Part shown: positions 45,939-55,985 of the stretch, in pieces | How the letters are laid out: each line of letters starts with the position of its first letter | How positions within the stretch are numbered: position 1 is the first letter of the stretch | Assembly: GCA_031292215.1 (NCBI GenBank) | Contig: JARLHO010000125.1 | Coordinates: 48,408 to 112,407, forward strand | Source of the DNA: Syntrophobacteraceae bacterium | GTDB taxonomy: Bacteria; Desulfobacterota; Syntrophobacteria; Syntrophobacterales; Syntrophobacteraceae | Direction of reading: 5' to 3' | DNA length: 64,000 nt | Position numbers and translations under genes: made by a program | Notes under the pieces: generated by a model | The model's input: only the letters and a program-made list of their open reading frames with translations | Told to the model about the DNA's origin: nothing | The model's database searches: none

Positions 45939-46718
45939 CTACCACGAACGACGCACCCCGACACCGTTTGCCGAGAGAAAATCCTTTATCTCTTTTATCG
46001 TATAGGCGCCGTAGTGAACCATGGAGGCAATGAGCGCCGCGTCCGCGCGGCCTTGGCTTAGAACGTCCACCAGGTGCTGAGGCTCTCCGGCCCCCCCTGA
46101 TGCGATGACCGGTATGCGCACACCGGTCGAAATCAGCCGGGTCAGCTCGATTTCATAGCCGGTCTTCATCCCGTCGGCATCTATCGAGTTAAGACATATC
46201 TCGCCTGCCCCCAGCCGTTCGGCTTCCTTCGCCCACCACAGCGCATCGATTCCCATGGGGGTCCTGCCGCCGTTTATGACGATTTCGTAGCCCGATGGTA
46301 TCTTTTGGGAAACCCCGACCTTTTTTACGTCCATTCCCAAAACCACGCACTGGTTGCCGAAGGCCTGGGCGCCCTGCCCGATAATCTCCGGGTGTAGCAC
46401 TGCCGCCGAATTTACGGAGACCTTCTCCGCTCCGGCAAGCAAGACCTCGCGCATGTCCTCCAGGGTCCGAATGCCGCCTCCGACCGAAAAAGGAATAAAT
46501 ATTGTCTCCGCCACCCGCCGGACCACATCGAGCATGATCGGGCGGCGCTCGCTGGAGGCTGTAATGTCGTAGAAAACAATCTCATCGGCGCCCTGCTCGT
46601 AGTAGAACCGCCCCATTTCCACGGGGTCGCCGATATCGATATTGCCCTTGAATTTGATCCCCTTGGTCGTTTTACCGTCACGAACGTCGAGGCAGGGGAT
46701 GATGCGTTTGCTGAGCAT
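45939..46718 (-). CDS. hisF: Imidazole glycerol phosphate synthase cyclase subunit HisF
   Basis: Forms imidazole glycerol phosphate and AICAR from PRFAR and HisH-derived ammonia. 259 aa, TIM barrel. [17 protein letters not shown] (with catalytic Asp11-type residue), [41 protein letters not shown] and [12 protein letters not shown] are conserved. hisH is 14 bp upstream, and the two act as a complex. Confidence 0.98.
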   Translation of the reverse strand: MLSKRIIPCLDVRDGKTTKGIKFKGNIDIGDPVEMGRFYYEQGADEIVFYDITASSERRPIMLDVVRRVAETIFIPFSVGGGIRTLEDMREVLLAGAEKVSVNSAAVLHPEIIGQGAQAFGNQCVVLGMDVKKVGVSQKIPSGYEIVINGGRTPMGIDALWWAKEAERLGAGEICLNSIDADGMKTGYEIELTRLISTGVRIPVIASGGAGEPQHLVDVLSQGRADAALIASMVHYGAYTIKEIKDFLSANGVGVRRSW

Positions 46719-46732
46719 GAAAGGTCCAGTTC

Positions 46733-47365
46733 TTAGGAAACACCGCTCCAGCGGCAGAAATTATCAAGGAGCCTCAGCCCCGGATTTCCACTTTTTTCGG
46801 GATGAAACTGCACCGCGACAAGGTTTTGGAACGCGACAGCGGAGGTGAAGGTGATTCCGTATTCGGTCGTACCGATGGAAATGTCTTCGCGCTCCGGTTG
46901 CGGATAATAGCTGTGGACAAAATAGAATTCGCTTCCCGCCGGGATATCCCGAAAGACTGGATGGTCTTTGGAAAACACCACCTCATTCCAGCCCATATGG
47001 GGAATCTTTAGAAAATCCCCTTTGCCCGAGCATAGTTTCTGCGGAAACCGCACCACTTGGCCGGACAAAAGCCCAAGGCATCGGGTCTGATTTTCTTCGC
47101 TTAGATCAAAGAGCACCTGGAGCCCGACACAGATGCCAAGAATGGGGACCTTTTCGGCAAAAAGCTCTCCGAGCAGCTTGTCCAGTCCCAGCTCTTTTAG
47201 GCTTTCCATGGATTTGCCCGCCGCTCCCACGCCCGGAAACACCACCTTGTCCGCTTTGCGGATTTCCTCCCGGGAGTTGGTGATCCGGCACGGAAAGCCC
47301 AGATAATCCAAAGCGCGCCTGACGCTGGTAAGGTTTCCGGCTTTATAATCGAGTATTGCAATCAC
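46733..47365 (-). CDS. hisH: Imidazole glycerol phosphate synthase amidotransferase subunit HisH
   Basis: Class I glutamine amidotransferase feeding ammonia to HisF. 210 aa. [35 protein letters not shown] (nucleophile Cys in GICVG), YFVHSYYP, and [10 protein letters not shown] (catalytic His/Glu) are all seen. First gene of the hisHF pair; other his genes are not in the window. Confidence 0.98.
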   Translation of the reverse strand: MIAILDYKAGNLTSVRRALDYLGFPCRITNSREEIRKADKVVFPGVGAAGKSMESLKELGLDKLLGELFAEKVPILGICVGLQVLFDLSEENQTRCLGLLSGQVVRFPQKLCSGKGDFLKIPHMGWNEVVFSKDHPVFRDIPAGSEFYFVHSYYPQPEREDISIGTTEYGITFTSAVAFQNLVAVQFHPEKSGNPGLRLLDNFCRWSGVS

Positions 47366-47590
47366 CTGCGAAGCGCTCCTGTAGACAAAATTTTATGACC
47401 GGTACACATTATCCCAGATTCGTGCTAAGGGTCAAGCGCGTGTTGCGCTCGGCCGGTGGGATTCTTGCCAGATTGTCTTCCCCTCGCATAAATTCCAGCT
47501 ATCCGGGGTAAATTTTATATTGTATTATCCGCTTAGCGGGTTTAAGCGAATCGATAAACCGGCCAACTCCTTTATAATACAGGATCTATT

Positions 47591-50500
47591 GTGCATAATA
47601 GCTGGTTGCCGACCATTCGAAGCAGGCTCTACTGCCTCATGCTCGCCACACTTATACCTCTTCTTTCTTTGCAGGCCTGGTATCTGTATGAAGGATATCG
47701 GGCAAAGCAGGCAAGCGAATTTCGCGAGAACCTGGAGATGGCCAAGGCGGTGGCGGGAACCTTCAACATGTTCGTAGAAGATGTTCTCCACCAGGAATCG
47801 GCCATCGGCATACATCTGGCCACCCCCCCACGGCCTCTTTCAGTCGAGCGGATGAATGGTATCCTTGCGGCAAACAAGCAGGCATTCCCCACGGTCCGAG
47901 ATTTTGCCTGGCTAACGCCCACGGGACGCATTATCGCCTCCAGTTTGGCGAAAACGATTGGAGTAGACGTAGCGGAGCGCGGCTACATCCGGAAAATCAC
48001 CCGGGGAAGCAAATGGTCGGTAAGCAATCTCTTGCCGGCGCGCTCCACTGGTGAGCCGATTTTCTCCATCTGCAGCGGTATCCGCGACAGAAACGGCAAG
48101 CTGCTGGGGATTGCCTTGGCCGCGGTAGATGCCGATAAATTAAGCACCATCTTAAAGCTCGACCTGTCCCGAAAAGGCGTGATTTCCATCCTGGACGACA
48201 AAGCCATGATGGTCGATTCCTACCCCCGAAGAGATGTAAAATGGTCTGAGCGAAATGTTTTGGCAAAACGCCCGGCCATCGGGCGGGCGCTGCACGGCAA
48301 GGTGGTCACCGGCGTTTTCCCCGGTTTGTTTGCCGAAAGCAAACGGATCGTTGCCTGTGTTCCCGCAGGCCCGGGATGGGTGGCTTGCGTTAGCCGCTCC
48401 GAACGCGAGGTTATGGCCCCGATCAGGTACAGGACCATCCAGGAGTCGATCTTTTCACTCCTCCTTACCGCCGCGATCTTTTGTGCCGCATTTTTACTCT
48501 CCCGTATTATTTCCGACCCTATCGGGCGGCTTGGTCGTCATGCGCTCGTTTTGGGCACTCAAACGCGAACCGAGCCGATCGAATTCAAGGGCCCCGTGGA
48601 ACTCCTCGAGCTTGCTTCGGCCTTTAACGCCATGGCCGAAAAGATCGGCGACCGCGAAGAAAGGTTGCGCAACTCCGAGGAGAAGTACCGTGAACTGGTG
48701 GAAAACGCAAACTGTGTGATCCTTCGCATGGGGCTCGACGGGACCATTGTCTACCTAAACGAATTCGGGCAGAGCTTATTTGGCTATACCGAGCAAGAGA
48801 TTTTCGGCCGCCACGTCGTTGGCGCCATCGTGCCCGAAATGGATTCGGCGGGGCGCGACCTCAACCTGGCGATTGCCGATATTTTGCGTAATCCGCACCA
48901 ACATGCGATCTCCGAGTACGAAAACGTATGCAAAAACGGCGACAGACTCTGGGTGTTATGGGCCAATAGAGCCATTTTGGACGAATCGGGCTCTATTAGC
49001 GGCGTGCTCTCCATCGGCGCAGACATAACCGCCCGGAAAAGAGCCGAGGAAAACCTAAGGAATTCGGAGCGGGAAAAAGCGGGAATCCTTGGCAGTTTGC
49101 GAAATGTGGCAGTGGGGTACCTGGATACGCGGATGCGGGTAATCTGGACCAATTCCGCGGTTAAACATGTCTTTGGTCTCGCGCCGGAAGAAATTGAGGG
49201 GAAAAAGTGCTACGAAGCCATCCACGCACGGTTGCAGCCCTGCGATAACTGTCCAGTCCGAACCTCACTGCAAACGGGAAAACCGGGAGAAGGTGAAACA
49301 GCCGCAGAAGATGGCAGGGTATGGCTGGTTTCTTCAAACCCGGTCAAAGACTCATCCGGAAAAGTAACCAACGTCGTCATATCTTCTATGGACATCACCG
49401 CTCGAAAGGAAATGGAAGAAGCGCTGCGGGGGGAGATCGCAGAGCGAAAACAGGCCGAGGCGATGCTGCGCCTTGATGAAGCGCGCCTTCAGGCCCTGTG
49501 GCGGCTAAGCCAGATGAGTGAATCCTCCCCCGATCAAATCGCGGAGTTCGCTCTCGAACTTCTCGTGGGGCTTACGGAAAGTCAAGTCGGGTGGATCGGG
49601 TTTCTTGACGAAGCCGAAACGGTTTTGACCTCTCATGTCTGGCCCACGTTGGACTCCCCGGGCCCGCAAATGCCTCTGGGCGCGGAGGAGCTATTCGGTG
49701 AAGCTATTCGGGAAAGAAGAGTCGTAGTCGTAAACGACTGCAAAAACGTCGCTTTTGGAAATTTCCCGGTAAATCGCATTGCCGTCGATCGTGTCATGGT
49801 AGTCCCGGTGTTTGACGGCGAGCGGGTCGCAGCAATCGCAGGAGTCGGAAACAAGGCTTCGGCCTATGACTTTTCGGATGCCAGGCAACTGACGCTTCTG
49901 CTCGATGGAATGTGGAATATCATAGAGCGTGAACAAACAGAGAAGCACTTGCGCGAGTCCGAGAGTCTGGCCGCCATGGGCAGGGCGATGGCCGCTCTCG
50001 CCCACGATATGAAAACCCCGCTGATTGCGATTGGGGGCTTTACTCGCCTGGCGCAAAAACGACTACAGGATAACTCCCCGGTCCAGGAGCTTTTGGAAAT
50101 CGCCGTAAAAGAAACCGCCCGAATGGAAGCCATGGTGAAAAACATGCTCGATTTTTCGCGCCCCCTGGAATTGGAGTGTGCAAGCACCGATGTGGGAGCC
50201 CTCGTGGCCGAGTGTATGAAACTGGTCGAGCCCTTGGCCACGGAGCGCAAAGTAAGGCTTTCCAACCGGATGGCTTCCGGCCCCCGACTGTTTGCCAGAT
50301 TGGACGCTGCCAGAATGAAGCAGGTGCTCATAAATATTTTGACAAACGGCGTTCAGGCCTCACCCGAGGGTGAGCAAGTAATCGTTGACTCTCATGCCAA
50401 AGGGGAAAAGCTCGAAGTAAGCGTGGTTGACTCCGGCTGCGGCATTGCGCGAGATAAAAGGGAGCAGATTTTTTCTCCTTTCTACACCAGTAAAAAGGAT

Positions 50501-50620
50501 GGCGCAGGCCTTGGCCTTCCCATTGTCAAAAAAATTGTCGAGGCCCACCGCGGTCGCATAGAGATCGTTGACAATCCCGAAAAAGGGATAACCTTTCGGG
50601 TGGAAATCCCGATAAGGTGA
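47591..50620 (+). CDS. Membrane sensor histidine kinase (Cache-HAMP-PAS-PAS-GAF-HisKA-HATPase)
   Basis: 1009 aa. Helix 1 about 15-35; a periplasmic double-Cache-type domain to about 275 (GRIIASSLAKTIGVDVAERG; GGPWVACV-type end); helix 2 about 285-305 (SLLLTAAIFCAAFLLSRI); HAMP to about 355; PAS 1 about 365-490, PAS 2 about 505-625, the latter with a CDNC motif (residues near 550); GAF about 640-790; HisKA with phospho-His in ALAHDMKTPL near 810; HATPase (NILTNGVQASPEG, VDSGCGIARDKREQIFSPFY, GAGLGLPIVKKI). No response regulator gene is adjacent. Confidence 0.93.
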   Translation: MHNSWLPTIRSRLYCLMLATLIPLLSLQAWYLYEGYRAKQASEFRENLEMAKAVAGTFNMFVEDVLHQESAIGIHLATPPRPLSVERMNGILAANKQAFPTVRDFAWLTPTGRIIASSLAKTIGVDVAERGYIRKITRGSKWSVSNLLPARSTGEPIFSICSGIRDRNGKLLGIALAAVDADKLSTILKLDLSRKGVISILDDKAMMVDSYPRRDVKWSERNVLAKRPAIGRALHGKVVTGVFPGLFAESKRIVACVPAGPGWVACVSRSEREVMAPIRYRTIQESIFSLLLTAAIFCAAFLLSRIISDPIGRLGRHALVLGTQTRTEPIEFKGPVELLELASAFNAMAEKIGDREERLRNSEEKYRELVENANCVILRMGLDGTIVYLNEFGQSLFGYTEQEIFGRHVVGAIVPEMDSAGRDLNLAIADILRNPHQHAISEYENVCKNGDRLWVLWANRAILDESGSISGVLSIGADITARKRAEENLRNSEREKAGILGSLRNVAVGYLDTRMRVIWTNSAVKHVFGLAPEEIEGKKCYEAIHARLQPCDNCPVRTSLQTGKPGEGETAAEDGRVWLVSSNPVKDSSGKVTNVVISSMDITARKEMEEALRGEIAERKQAEAMLRLDEARLQALWRLSQMSESSPDQIAEFALELLVGLTESQVGWIGFLDEAETVLTSHVWPTLDSPGPQMPLGAEELFGEAIRERRVVVVNDCKNVAFGNFPVNRIAVDRVMVVPVFDGERVAAIAGVGNKASAYDFSDARQLTLLLDGMWNIIEREQTEKHLRESESLAAMGRAMAALAHDMKTPLIAIGGFTRLAQKRLQDNSPVQELLEIAVKETARMEAMVKNMLDFSRPLELECASTDVGALVAECMKLVEPLATERKVRLSNRMASGPRLFARLDAARMKQVLINILTNGVQASPEGEQVIVDSHAKGEKLEVSVVDSGCGIARDKREQIFSPFYTSKKDGAGLGLPIVKKIVEAHRGRIEIVDNPEKGITFRVEIPIR

Positions 50621-50685
50621 TCGCCCCCCCCCCCTGCGGATTAAGCGCAAATGATTCTTGGACAAGCCCAAAATGTAGCCCCAAA

Positions 50686-50726
50686 TGTGTAGGTTGGGTT
50701 GAGTGAAGCGAAACCCAACCTACACA
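50686..50726. repeat. GTAGGTTGGGTT palindromic repeat, full copy
   Basis: A perfect 15-bp inverted repeat, TGTGTAGGTTGGGTT with AACCCAACCTACACA, around GAGTGAAGCGA. Widespread bacterial intergenic repeat. A partial copy is at 27377-27413. The rest of the 50621-50856 gap shows nothing else. Confidence 0.9.
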
Positions 50727-50856
50727 AATTGGTATAAAAAGGCTGTGTCCAGGCTGCCGCGCAAAGCGCAAACGGAAAACAGACGATGGGTCGAATGGCG
50801 CCCTGACGTGCCGGGTCTTTAGCCACGACTCCCGGGAAACAGCCTTTACCGTTGCC

Positions 50857-51015
50857 TCAACCGCGCCGTGCCGCCATTGCGGATCGGCTTACAACCAGCT
50901 TTCGCGCCACGGCGGGGCGCGTCTTGGCGGTGCGCCGGTCATGCTTCGTGCAGGAAGTGTCGGCCTCCCAACCGGAACGAGGAACCGTGGAGCCCCTCGC
51001 ATACCCTATTTTCAT
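50857..51015 (-). pseudogene. Serine resolvase N-terminal fragment with possible res sites
   Basis: The minus strand encodes M-K-I-G-Y-A-R-G-S-T, the start of serine recombinases (MKIGYARVST with the catalytic Ser), after which the sequence becomes unrelated. Upstream, ATTTATGACA occurs twice exactly 60 bp apart (51033 and 51093), which may be remains of a resolution site. No functional enzyme is encoded. Confidence 0.5.
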
Positions 51016-51171
51016 GTTGTCTTTTGTCCCTAATTTATGACACCGCCAAGCCCTCGATATCACAGGCGCGGATTCTTGTGTCACAAATCTAGATTTATGA
51101 CATTCGGGATGAAACGGCTATGCGGGCAGCCTGGTCAAGGCTTGCCGAACTCCTTCGAGATAGCGCTGTTA

Positions 51172-51564
51172 TCAGCGTAGCGCTACAGAACGTGCCTGTT
51201 GATGGCGACCGAACGGCAGGGCAAGCTGGATTTGCTCATAGGGAACGCGAGGGCAAATTGTGCCGCCCTCGCCCTTGAGCAATTCAACCAGCCCGAAACG
51301 CTCCATGTTTTTCAGTGTCCGGGACAAGTTTGATTTGGCCCGACCGGACAAGACTTCCAGTTCCGCAATAGACTTGGGCTGTTGTTCGATGATAAGGTTT
51401 AGCAGTGTGCGGTTTTTATCCGACAGTACGCGGGCAAGGCTTTCGATTGACGTAAACCAAAGCTTTGGCTCGTTGTTCCCCGGTTTCAGGTCCCCCCGCG
51501 CAATTGCCATGGTGCGCTTTTTCATTTCTTCATAGGGTGCTATGCCAATTCGCAAGATTTTCAT
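51172..51564 (-). CDS. HVO_A0114-type winged-helix protein, probable antitoxin
   Basis: A 130-aa protein. LRIGIAPYEEMKKRTMAIARG and KLWFTSIESLARVLSDKNRTLLN are typical of the DNA-binding proteins that accompany TumE-family toxins, followed by the winged helix RAKSNLSRTLKNMERFGLVELLKGEG. Its ATG overlaps the stop of the TumE-family gene by 4 bp (ATGA), so they are coupled. It probably represses the pair. Confidence 0.8.
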   Translation of the reverse strand: MKILRIGIAPYEEMKKRTMAIARGDLKPGNNEPKLWFTSIESLARVLSDKNRTLLNLIIEQQPKSIAELEVLSGRAKSNLSRTLKNMERFGLVELLKGEGGTICPRVPYEQIQLALPFGRHQQARSVALR

Positions 51565-51935
51565 GGGAGACTTCCTTTCTCTTTCAATACGGCATCCACA
51601 TCGCTCCAGAAGTCCCGCAAAAGCGTCGCGGCGTCCTTGTATTTATACGGCTTGACCACGCCATGCCGGTGCCGGTGATCGTGCGTTGCCATTGCGCGTC
51701 GCGACGGACCACTGCCGATGCTAACAGTGTGAGCGTTATCAAAACCGACGAGCCGTTCTCCATCCGCCGCATGGAGTGTCAGGGAATAGTTGACGCCATG
51801 CGGTCGCTCATCGGAAGGGGCCACGCGCTTTACGACGAATTTCACCCAGTGCTTGCCGAGTGGATCGACGACGAGCACGACGCCATCAAGCGCAAGGAGA
51901 TCGTCAAGCTCCGGCTCTTCTTTCTGTTTCACCAT
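51561..51935 (-). CDS. TumE-family toxin (DUF6516)
   Basis: About 125 aa from ATG 51935 (a longer start to 52010 is possible). HGVNYSLTLHAADGERLVGFDNAH and DHRHRHGVVKPYKYKDAATLL, with the HxHR pattern, fit the TumE family, described as toxins (RNase-like) with a neighbouring DNA-binding antitoxin. It is first in the pair. The chemistry is inferred from the family. Confidence 0.8.
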   Translation of the reverse strand: MVKQKEEPELDDLLALDGVVLVVDPLGKHWVKFVVKRVAPSDERPHGVNYSLTLHAADGERLVGFDNAHTVSIGSGPSRRAMATHDHRHRHGVVKPYKYKDAATLLRDFWSDVDAVLKEKGSLP

Positions 51936-52124
51936 CCGCTTGTTGTTATCATCGGATGATAACCATTGCAACCGGGATTCGCCAGTCGATCCGTTTTCGG
52001 GAGGCCCCATTTTTTTGCTGAATCAAGTGTCCAATTTTTTCCGGTAGCGGCTGGTATCATAAATCAAGATTCTTAAAGAGGCAGTTATGCACCCTCGAAG
52101 GCAAAACGCGCCTACAGGGGGTTT

Positions 52125-52430
52125 CTATACATCGAATAAAACGGGGATACTGCGAGCGCCGTGCATGATACGTTCAATGCGGATTTTTTCAGCGCCGACC
52201 GTGTAAAAAATCAGGTAGTTTCCGAAAGACGCCATGCGGATGCCTTCGCCAAGTTCATGGCGCAAGGGTGCGCCCAGAGGCCTGGCGACGATTTTGGCAC
52301 ACTGTTCCCGTATAGTTTCCTGAATAAAAGAAACAGCGCGGGACGGGTTGTCACGCGCTATGTAGTCGCCGATTTCTTCAAGATCGCGATCGGCGAGCGG
52401 GGAAAATATGCAATGCATGGGCTGTCTCAA
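52125..52430 (-). CDS. parE: ParE/RelE-family toxin
   Basis: 101 aa. FSPLADRDLEEIGDYIARDNP then A-x-x-F-I-Q-x-I, LRHELGEGIRMASFGNYLIFYTVGAEKIRIERIMHG match ParE. Overlaps the antitoxin gene by 4 bp at its start. ParE proteins poison DNA gyrase; the exact target here is inferred. Confidence 0.9.
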   Translation of the reverse strand: MRQPMHCIFSPLADRDLEEIGDYIARDNPSRAVSFIQETIREQCAKIVARPLGAPLRHELGEGIRMASFGNYLIFYTVGAEKIRIERIMHGARSIPVLFDV

Positions 52431-52687
52431 GATTGGCTTGTGATCTTGCTGTATTTTGCTTCAAGCCTGTCGAAAACCTTGTCAGCCGGAATACCGGGGC
52501 CGCTGTCCTTGCCGTCTTGAATCTGTTGGCGAAGAACTTTGATTTGCGCCTCCCGCAGTTCTTCATGTTCCTCCAACAAGCGCAACGCGTCGCGTATAAC
52601 CTCGCTTGCGCTACAGTAGCGCCCTCTTTCGATTTGTTGCTTGATGAAGCTCTCAAAATGGGAGCCTATGGCGTAGCTGGATGGCAT
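52427..52687 (-). CDS. parD: ParD-family antitoxin
   Basis: 86 aa from an ATG behind a perfect AAGGAGGT site. SYAIGSHFESFIKQQIERGR is the ribbon-helix-helix, followed by SASEVIRDALRLLEEHEE and the toxin-binding C terminus. First gene of the operon, expected to repress it. An in-frame start to 52717 is less likely. Confidence 0.92.
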   Translation of the reverse strand: MPSSYAIGSHFESFIKQQIERGRYCSASEVIRDALRLLEEHEELREAQIKVLRQQIQDGKDSGPGIPADKVFDRLEAKYSKITSQS

Positions 52688-52832
52688 GGCCAAACCTCCT
52701 TTATCCGTATTTATCAATTTTTGATAACATGGGAAGGGGAAGGTTTCAAGCCAATTCCAAAAAATATCCTGTTCCCGTAGCTTTCGCCTTGCCCCTTTTG
52801 CCTTGTGCCATCAATTTAGTTTTTTGCCACGG

Positions 52833-53303
52833 GCCGGGTGCGGCAAGATATTCACCGATAAGGCCTCGGGTATGACCAAGCGGGCGGCGCGAGAAAAATG
52901 GCTCAAGGCTCTCGACGCGCTGACGGTCTGGAAGCTTGACCGGCTGGGCCGGTCGCTGCGTGACCTTATCGCCCTGCTGGATGATCTGAAAGCGAAGGGC
53001 GTGGCCTTCCCCCTCGCCGGCTGAGGCTATCGGCACGGAAACACCCACGGGCCGCGCCATGTGGCAAATGGGAACTTGAACGGTCGTTATTCCAAGAACG
53101 AACAAAGGCGGGCCGCGCGGCGGCTGTGGCCCGCAAGCGGCTGCTATCCGCGTAGCAAGCCTCCCACGCGCGGAAATTGAAAGAGCAGGGGGAAGGTCCG
53201 GGGCATGTAGCAAAATCGTTCAAGGTCTCGCGCCGCAGAGCCTTGGGAGCTTCAAGCCGTGGTCAAACTTTATAAACAACGGCTTTACGATTTTAAGAAA
53301 TGA
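52833..53303 (+). pseudogene. Serine resolvase/invertase pseudogene, N terminus missing
   Basis: The plus strand encodes GCGKIFTDKASG, then ALTVWKLDRLGRSLRDLIAL and LDDLKAKGVAF in frame, followed after a frameshift by EAIGTETPTGRAMWQM, then LERSLFQERTKAGRAAAVAR, then HVAKSFKVSRRAL in further frames. This is the order of a Tn3-type resolvase from residue 25 on, with several frameshifts and stops. The N terminus with the Ser is absent, but a matching N-terminal piece is at 51015 on the opposite strand. Confidence 0.85.
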
Positions 53304-53483
53304 CAAGATACGATTTTTTGTCCAGTTAGCCTTTACGCTCGAAAATATTAGTCAATGCCAAGCGTTTGTTGTGCAATCGCTGTGTTTTCCCGATCGAATT
53401 GTTGAGGGCGATTTATAGCAACTATCGCTTCAGCGAGATACTCCATTTTATCTTTGGTACATCCCTTATCTTTACGCTACCCC

Positions 53484-54953
53484 TTATCTCTTAAAAAGGC
53501 GTCCCTTTGGGCTCGTGTGGATCGCGAGACGGGCCCCGGGCGTGATCTTCTGGTTGGGCCTCAGATCGTTTTGCGCGCAAAGGGTCCGTACCGGAACATG
53601 AAACCTTCGGGAAATAGTCCACAGCGTATCGCCATGGCCGACCATGTAGCAAACCCTTTTGGCCACCACAGCCTTTTTGGGTTTCCAGTCGATTCTTTTC
53701 GCAGGGGTCTGCTTTCGGTTGTGGGCAAGCAGGACCCTCGTAGCGCTGTGTTGGCGGGACCTCCCCGATTTGACGCGGCCATGTGCCGATAAGGCCGGGA
53801 CCGCCGCGAGCCTTTCGGCCATAAGGCGCCGGGAACTCCCGGTGTGCTTCTTGCCTGCCCGCGCGGTTGCAGTCCGCTTGTACCTTCTGGCCCGATTTAC
53901 CCGGGTATCGGCGCGCGCAATCCTGTAAACGGCTGGGGCCTGGGCCAAGGTTTTGTAAAAAGAGCCCGAACTGCGTGCAAACTCCTTTTCCGGCTTTGCT
54001 TCGCAGGGCTGCCGGCTTGCCAGCGCGGCGAGGACCCCGTCGCGGCAGCCAAGCGGCACGCACAGTTTGTATTCCGAACAGCAGGGCGGGGTCACGGGTT
54101 TACACAACTCGGGGTTGCAATTGAGAAGCTCAGTTTTTGGCACCCCGATCTGTTTGCCTACCCAGGCGAGTTTCACCCCACCGGGCACGCTCACTTTTTC
54201 ATACCGTGCGACGTAGTGGTCGGGCCTGTACCAAAACCCGTAGCGGCCGGGCGCCCTGGCAATGATCACTGCGGCAAAAACCCTCGGAACGTAAGCCCGT
54301 GTTTCGGCGGGCAGCCGGCCGGCCTCTGCGAGCTCCCAGAAAGTTTTTAGCCCGCTTCTGTCCAGGGCTTCCCGCACGGTCCTCTGGCCGGCATTGTAGG
54401 CGGCAAGGGCAAGGGGCCAGTCGCCGAATATGTCGTAGAGGTGCGAAAGATAATCGGCCGCAGCCTGTGCGGCCTTCATCGGGTTGCATCTCTCATCGAT
54501 CCAGCGGTTCTTGAGAAGTCCCAGGCGGGCGCCCGTCTGGGGGATGATTTGCCACATTCCCACGGCATTTGCTCTCGATCTGGCCTTGGGAATAAAACCG
54601 CTTTCCACGAGCGCGACGTAGACGAGATCGGGCGGCAGCCCCGTTTTCCTAAAGATCTTCTTGGCAGGCTGCACATAGTTGCAGGCCCTGTCGAGTTCAA
54701 TCTGGAAGCCTCTGTGGTGAACATCGGAAAATCCGGCCACAGCGGCATCGATAGTGCGCTGCCTGGGTATGGGCAGTTCACATTTTGGAGGATTTACGGA
54801 TGGCTGCTCCGGTTTTGGAGGGGCCGGGGAGGTGAGATCGGGCGTTTGGGGACCGGAAGAATCTTGCCGAGATAGAAGAGTGCACCCGCTAAGAAGTGAG
54901 AAAATACAGCCCGAAAGGACCAAAAAAGCAGACACCCGATGCTTCATTATCAA
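53484..54953 (-). CDS. MltD-like lytic transglycosylase lipoprotein with LysM
   Basis: 489 aa. Lipobox LLSGC24 (or LSGC16) directs lipidation. SLT domain about 95-215: the catalytic Glu is in ALVESGFIPKARSRANAVGM, then WQIIPQTGARLGL and AAYNAGQRTV. A basic linker (about 340-440) is followed by one LysM near the C terminus (CYMVGHGDTLWTISRRFHVP). It cleaves peptidoglycan in the outer membrane/periplasm. Confidence 0.92.
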   Translation of the reverse strand: MIMKHRVSAFLVLSGCIFSLLSGCTLLSRQDSSGPQTPDLTSPAPPKPEQPSVNPPKCELPIPRQRTIDAAVAGFSDVHHRGFQIELDRACNYVQPAKKIFRKTGLPPDLVYVALVESGFIPKARSRANAVGMWQIIPQTGARLGLLKNRWIDERCNPMKAAQAAADYLSHLYDIFGDWPLALAAYNAGQRTVREALDRSGLKTFWELAEAGRLPAETRAYVPRVFAAVIIARAPGRYGFWYRPDHYVARYEKVSVPGGVKLAWVGKQIGVPKTELLNCNPELCKPVTPPCCSEYKLCVPLGCRDGVLAALASRQPCEAKPEKEFARSSGSFYKTLAQAPAVYRIARADTRVNRARRYKRTATARAGKKHTGSSRRLMAERLAAVPALSAHGRVKSGRSRQHSATRVLLAHNRKQTPAKRIDWKPKKAVVAKRVCYMVGHGDTLWTISRRFHVPVRTLCAQNDLRPNQKITPGARLAIHTSPKGRLFKR

Positions 54954-55579
54954 AACTCCCCCCCCTATATCAAAATCTCAAAATGGAGTCCGCTGTCCTC
55001 CCTGCGAGCTGCAGGGCAACCGTCCCCTACCCGGGGCCGCGGTCTTTTGGATTTAAGACCGCAGAAACGGCTCCAAAGCAATCCCCATAACGTTTGGCGC
55101 GCTGGAAAACAGATCCTTGCGCGGCCATATTTTTCCTTGCGCACCGTTATTATGAAGGTTGAAATCAAGTTTTGCGGCGATAACCTACCAGATCTTTTGC
55201 GAAGACGAAAGACGCTAAATCCAAGGACAGTTCCTTGGACAGTTCCTTTACTCCGCGTCGGACACCCGATAAATTCCAGCAGGTGGGGCAGAGCGCGGGT
55301 CGGCGGGGGCGGACCGCACAGCCCAACGTGATTTAAAAACCACTTATCAATTTCGCCTCGCAAGCCGATCTATAACCTGAGTTACCTGTATGAATCCCCC
55401 GCCGGTTGCAAACGAATCGTGAGAGACCCCCGAGGGGGGGGAATGTTTTCGATGTGCGCAGCCCCGGGAGGTGGGATGTTTCGATGCGCGAGCCTCCATC
55501 GCGCAGGATCGGGAGTGGTCCCCATCCGGAGTGTTTCTAAAGTTTCAAACTTGCAAACAAGGGAGGGAGATAAGCCGAA
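54954..55579. other. Intergenic region upstream of the chemosensory operon
   Basis: About 625 bp between divergent genes. It holds a hairpin (GCGGTCTT at 55039 with AAGACCGC at 55055), two close copies of GGACAGTTCCTT (about 55228-55252) and a palindrome AAGTTTCAAACTT (55540-55552). No gene with support was seen. The promoter of the che operon should be here but was not identified with certainty. Confidence 0.5.
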
Positions 55580-55981
55580 ATGGTGAATAAACAGATGTCT
55601 ATTCTGGTCGTAGACGATCTGGCCAGTATGAGGATGCAGGTGCGAGGGCTGCTTGGACAAATGGGGTTTAAAAATATTACGGAAGCACGCGATGGCAAAG
55701 AGGCCATAACATTACTCGACCGTACGGAAATCGATTTCGTCATATCCGATTGGAACATGCCTGAGATCGATGGGATGGGTCTTCTGCACTATGTCAGAAA
55801 CCATGAGATGTACGAGAAACTTCCCTTTTTGATGGTGACCGGCCAATCGGATAAAAATAATGTAATCGAGGCGGTCCGGGCAAAAGTGAGCAACTACATT
55901 GTCAAACCCTTCACCCCGGATACTCTCGAGATGAAAATAAGAGCTGTTCTACGTTCCACTGAACCGCTCTGGGAAAAGTAA
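55580..55981 (+). CDS. cheY: CheY-type response regulator
   Basis: 133 aa, single receiver. D12-D13 in VVDDLASMR, phosphorylation D57 in VISDWNMPEIDGMG, T87 in FLMVTGQ and K109 in IVKPFTPDT are all intact. First gene of the operon, 4 bp before cheA. Probably the output to a flagellar motor or another system; no flagellar genes are in the window. Confidence 0.95.
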   Translation: MVNKQMSILVVDDLASMRMQVRGLLGQMGFKNITEARDGKEAITLLDRTEIDFVISDWNMPEIDGMGLLHYVRNHEMYEKLPFLMVTGQSDKNNVIEAVRAKVSNYIVKPFTPDTLEMKIRAVLRSTEPLWEK

Positions 55982-55985
55982 AACG

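Noticed and set aside
55538..55565. Sigma28-like promoter before cheY
   Set aside because: TAAAGTTT matches the -35 element, but the sequence at the correct distance does not resemble GCCGATAA.
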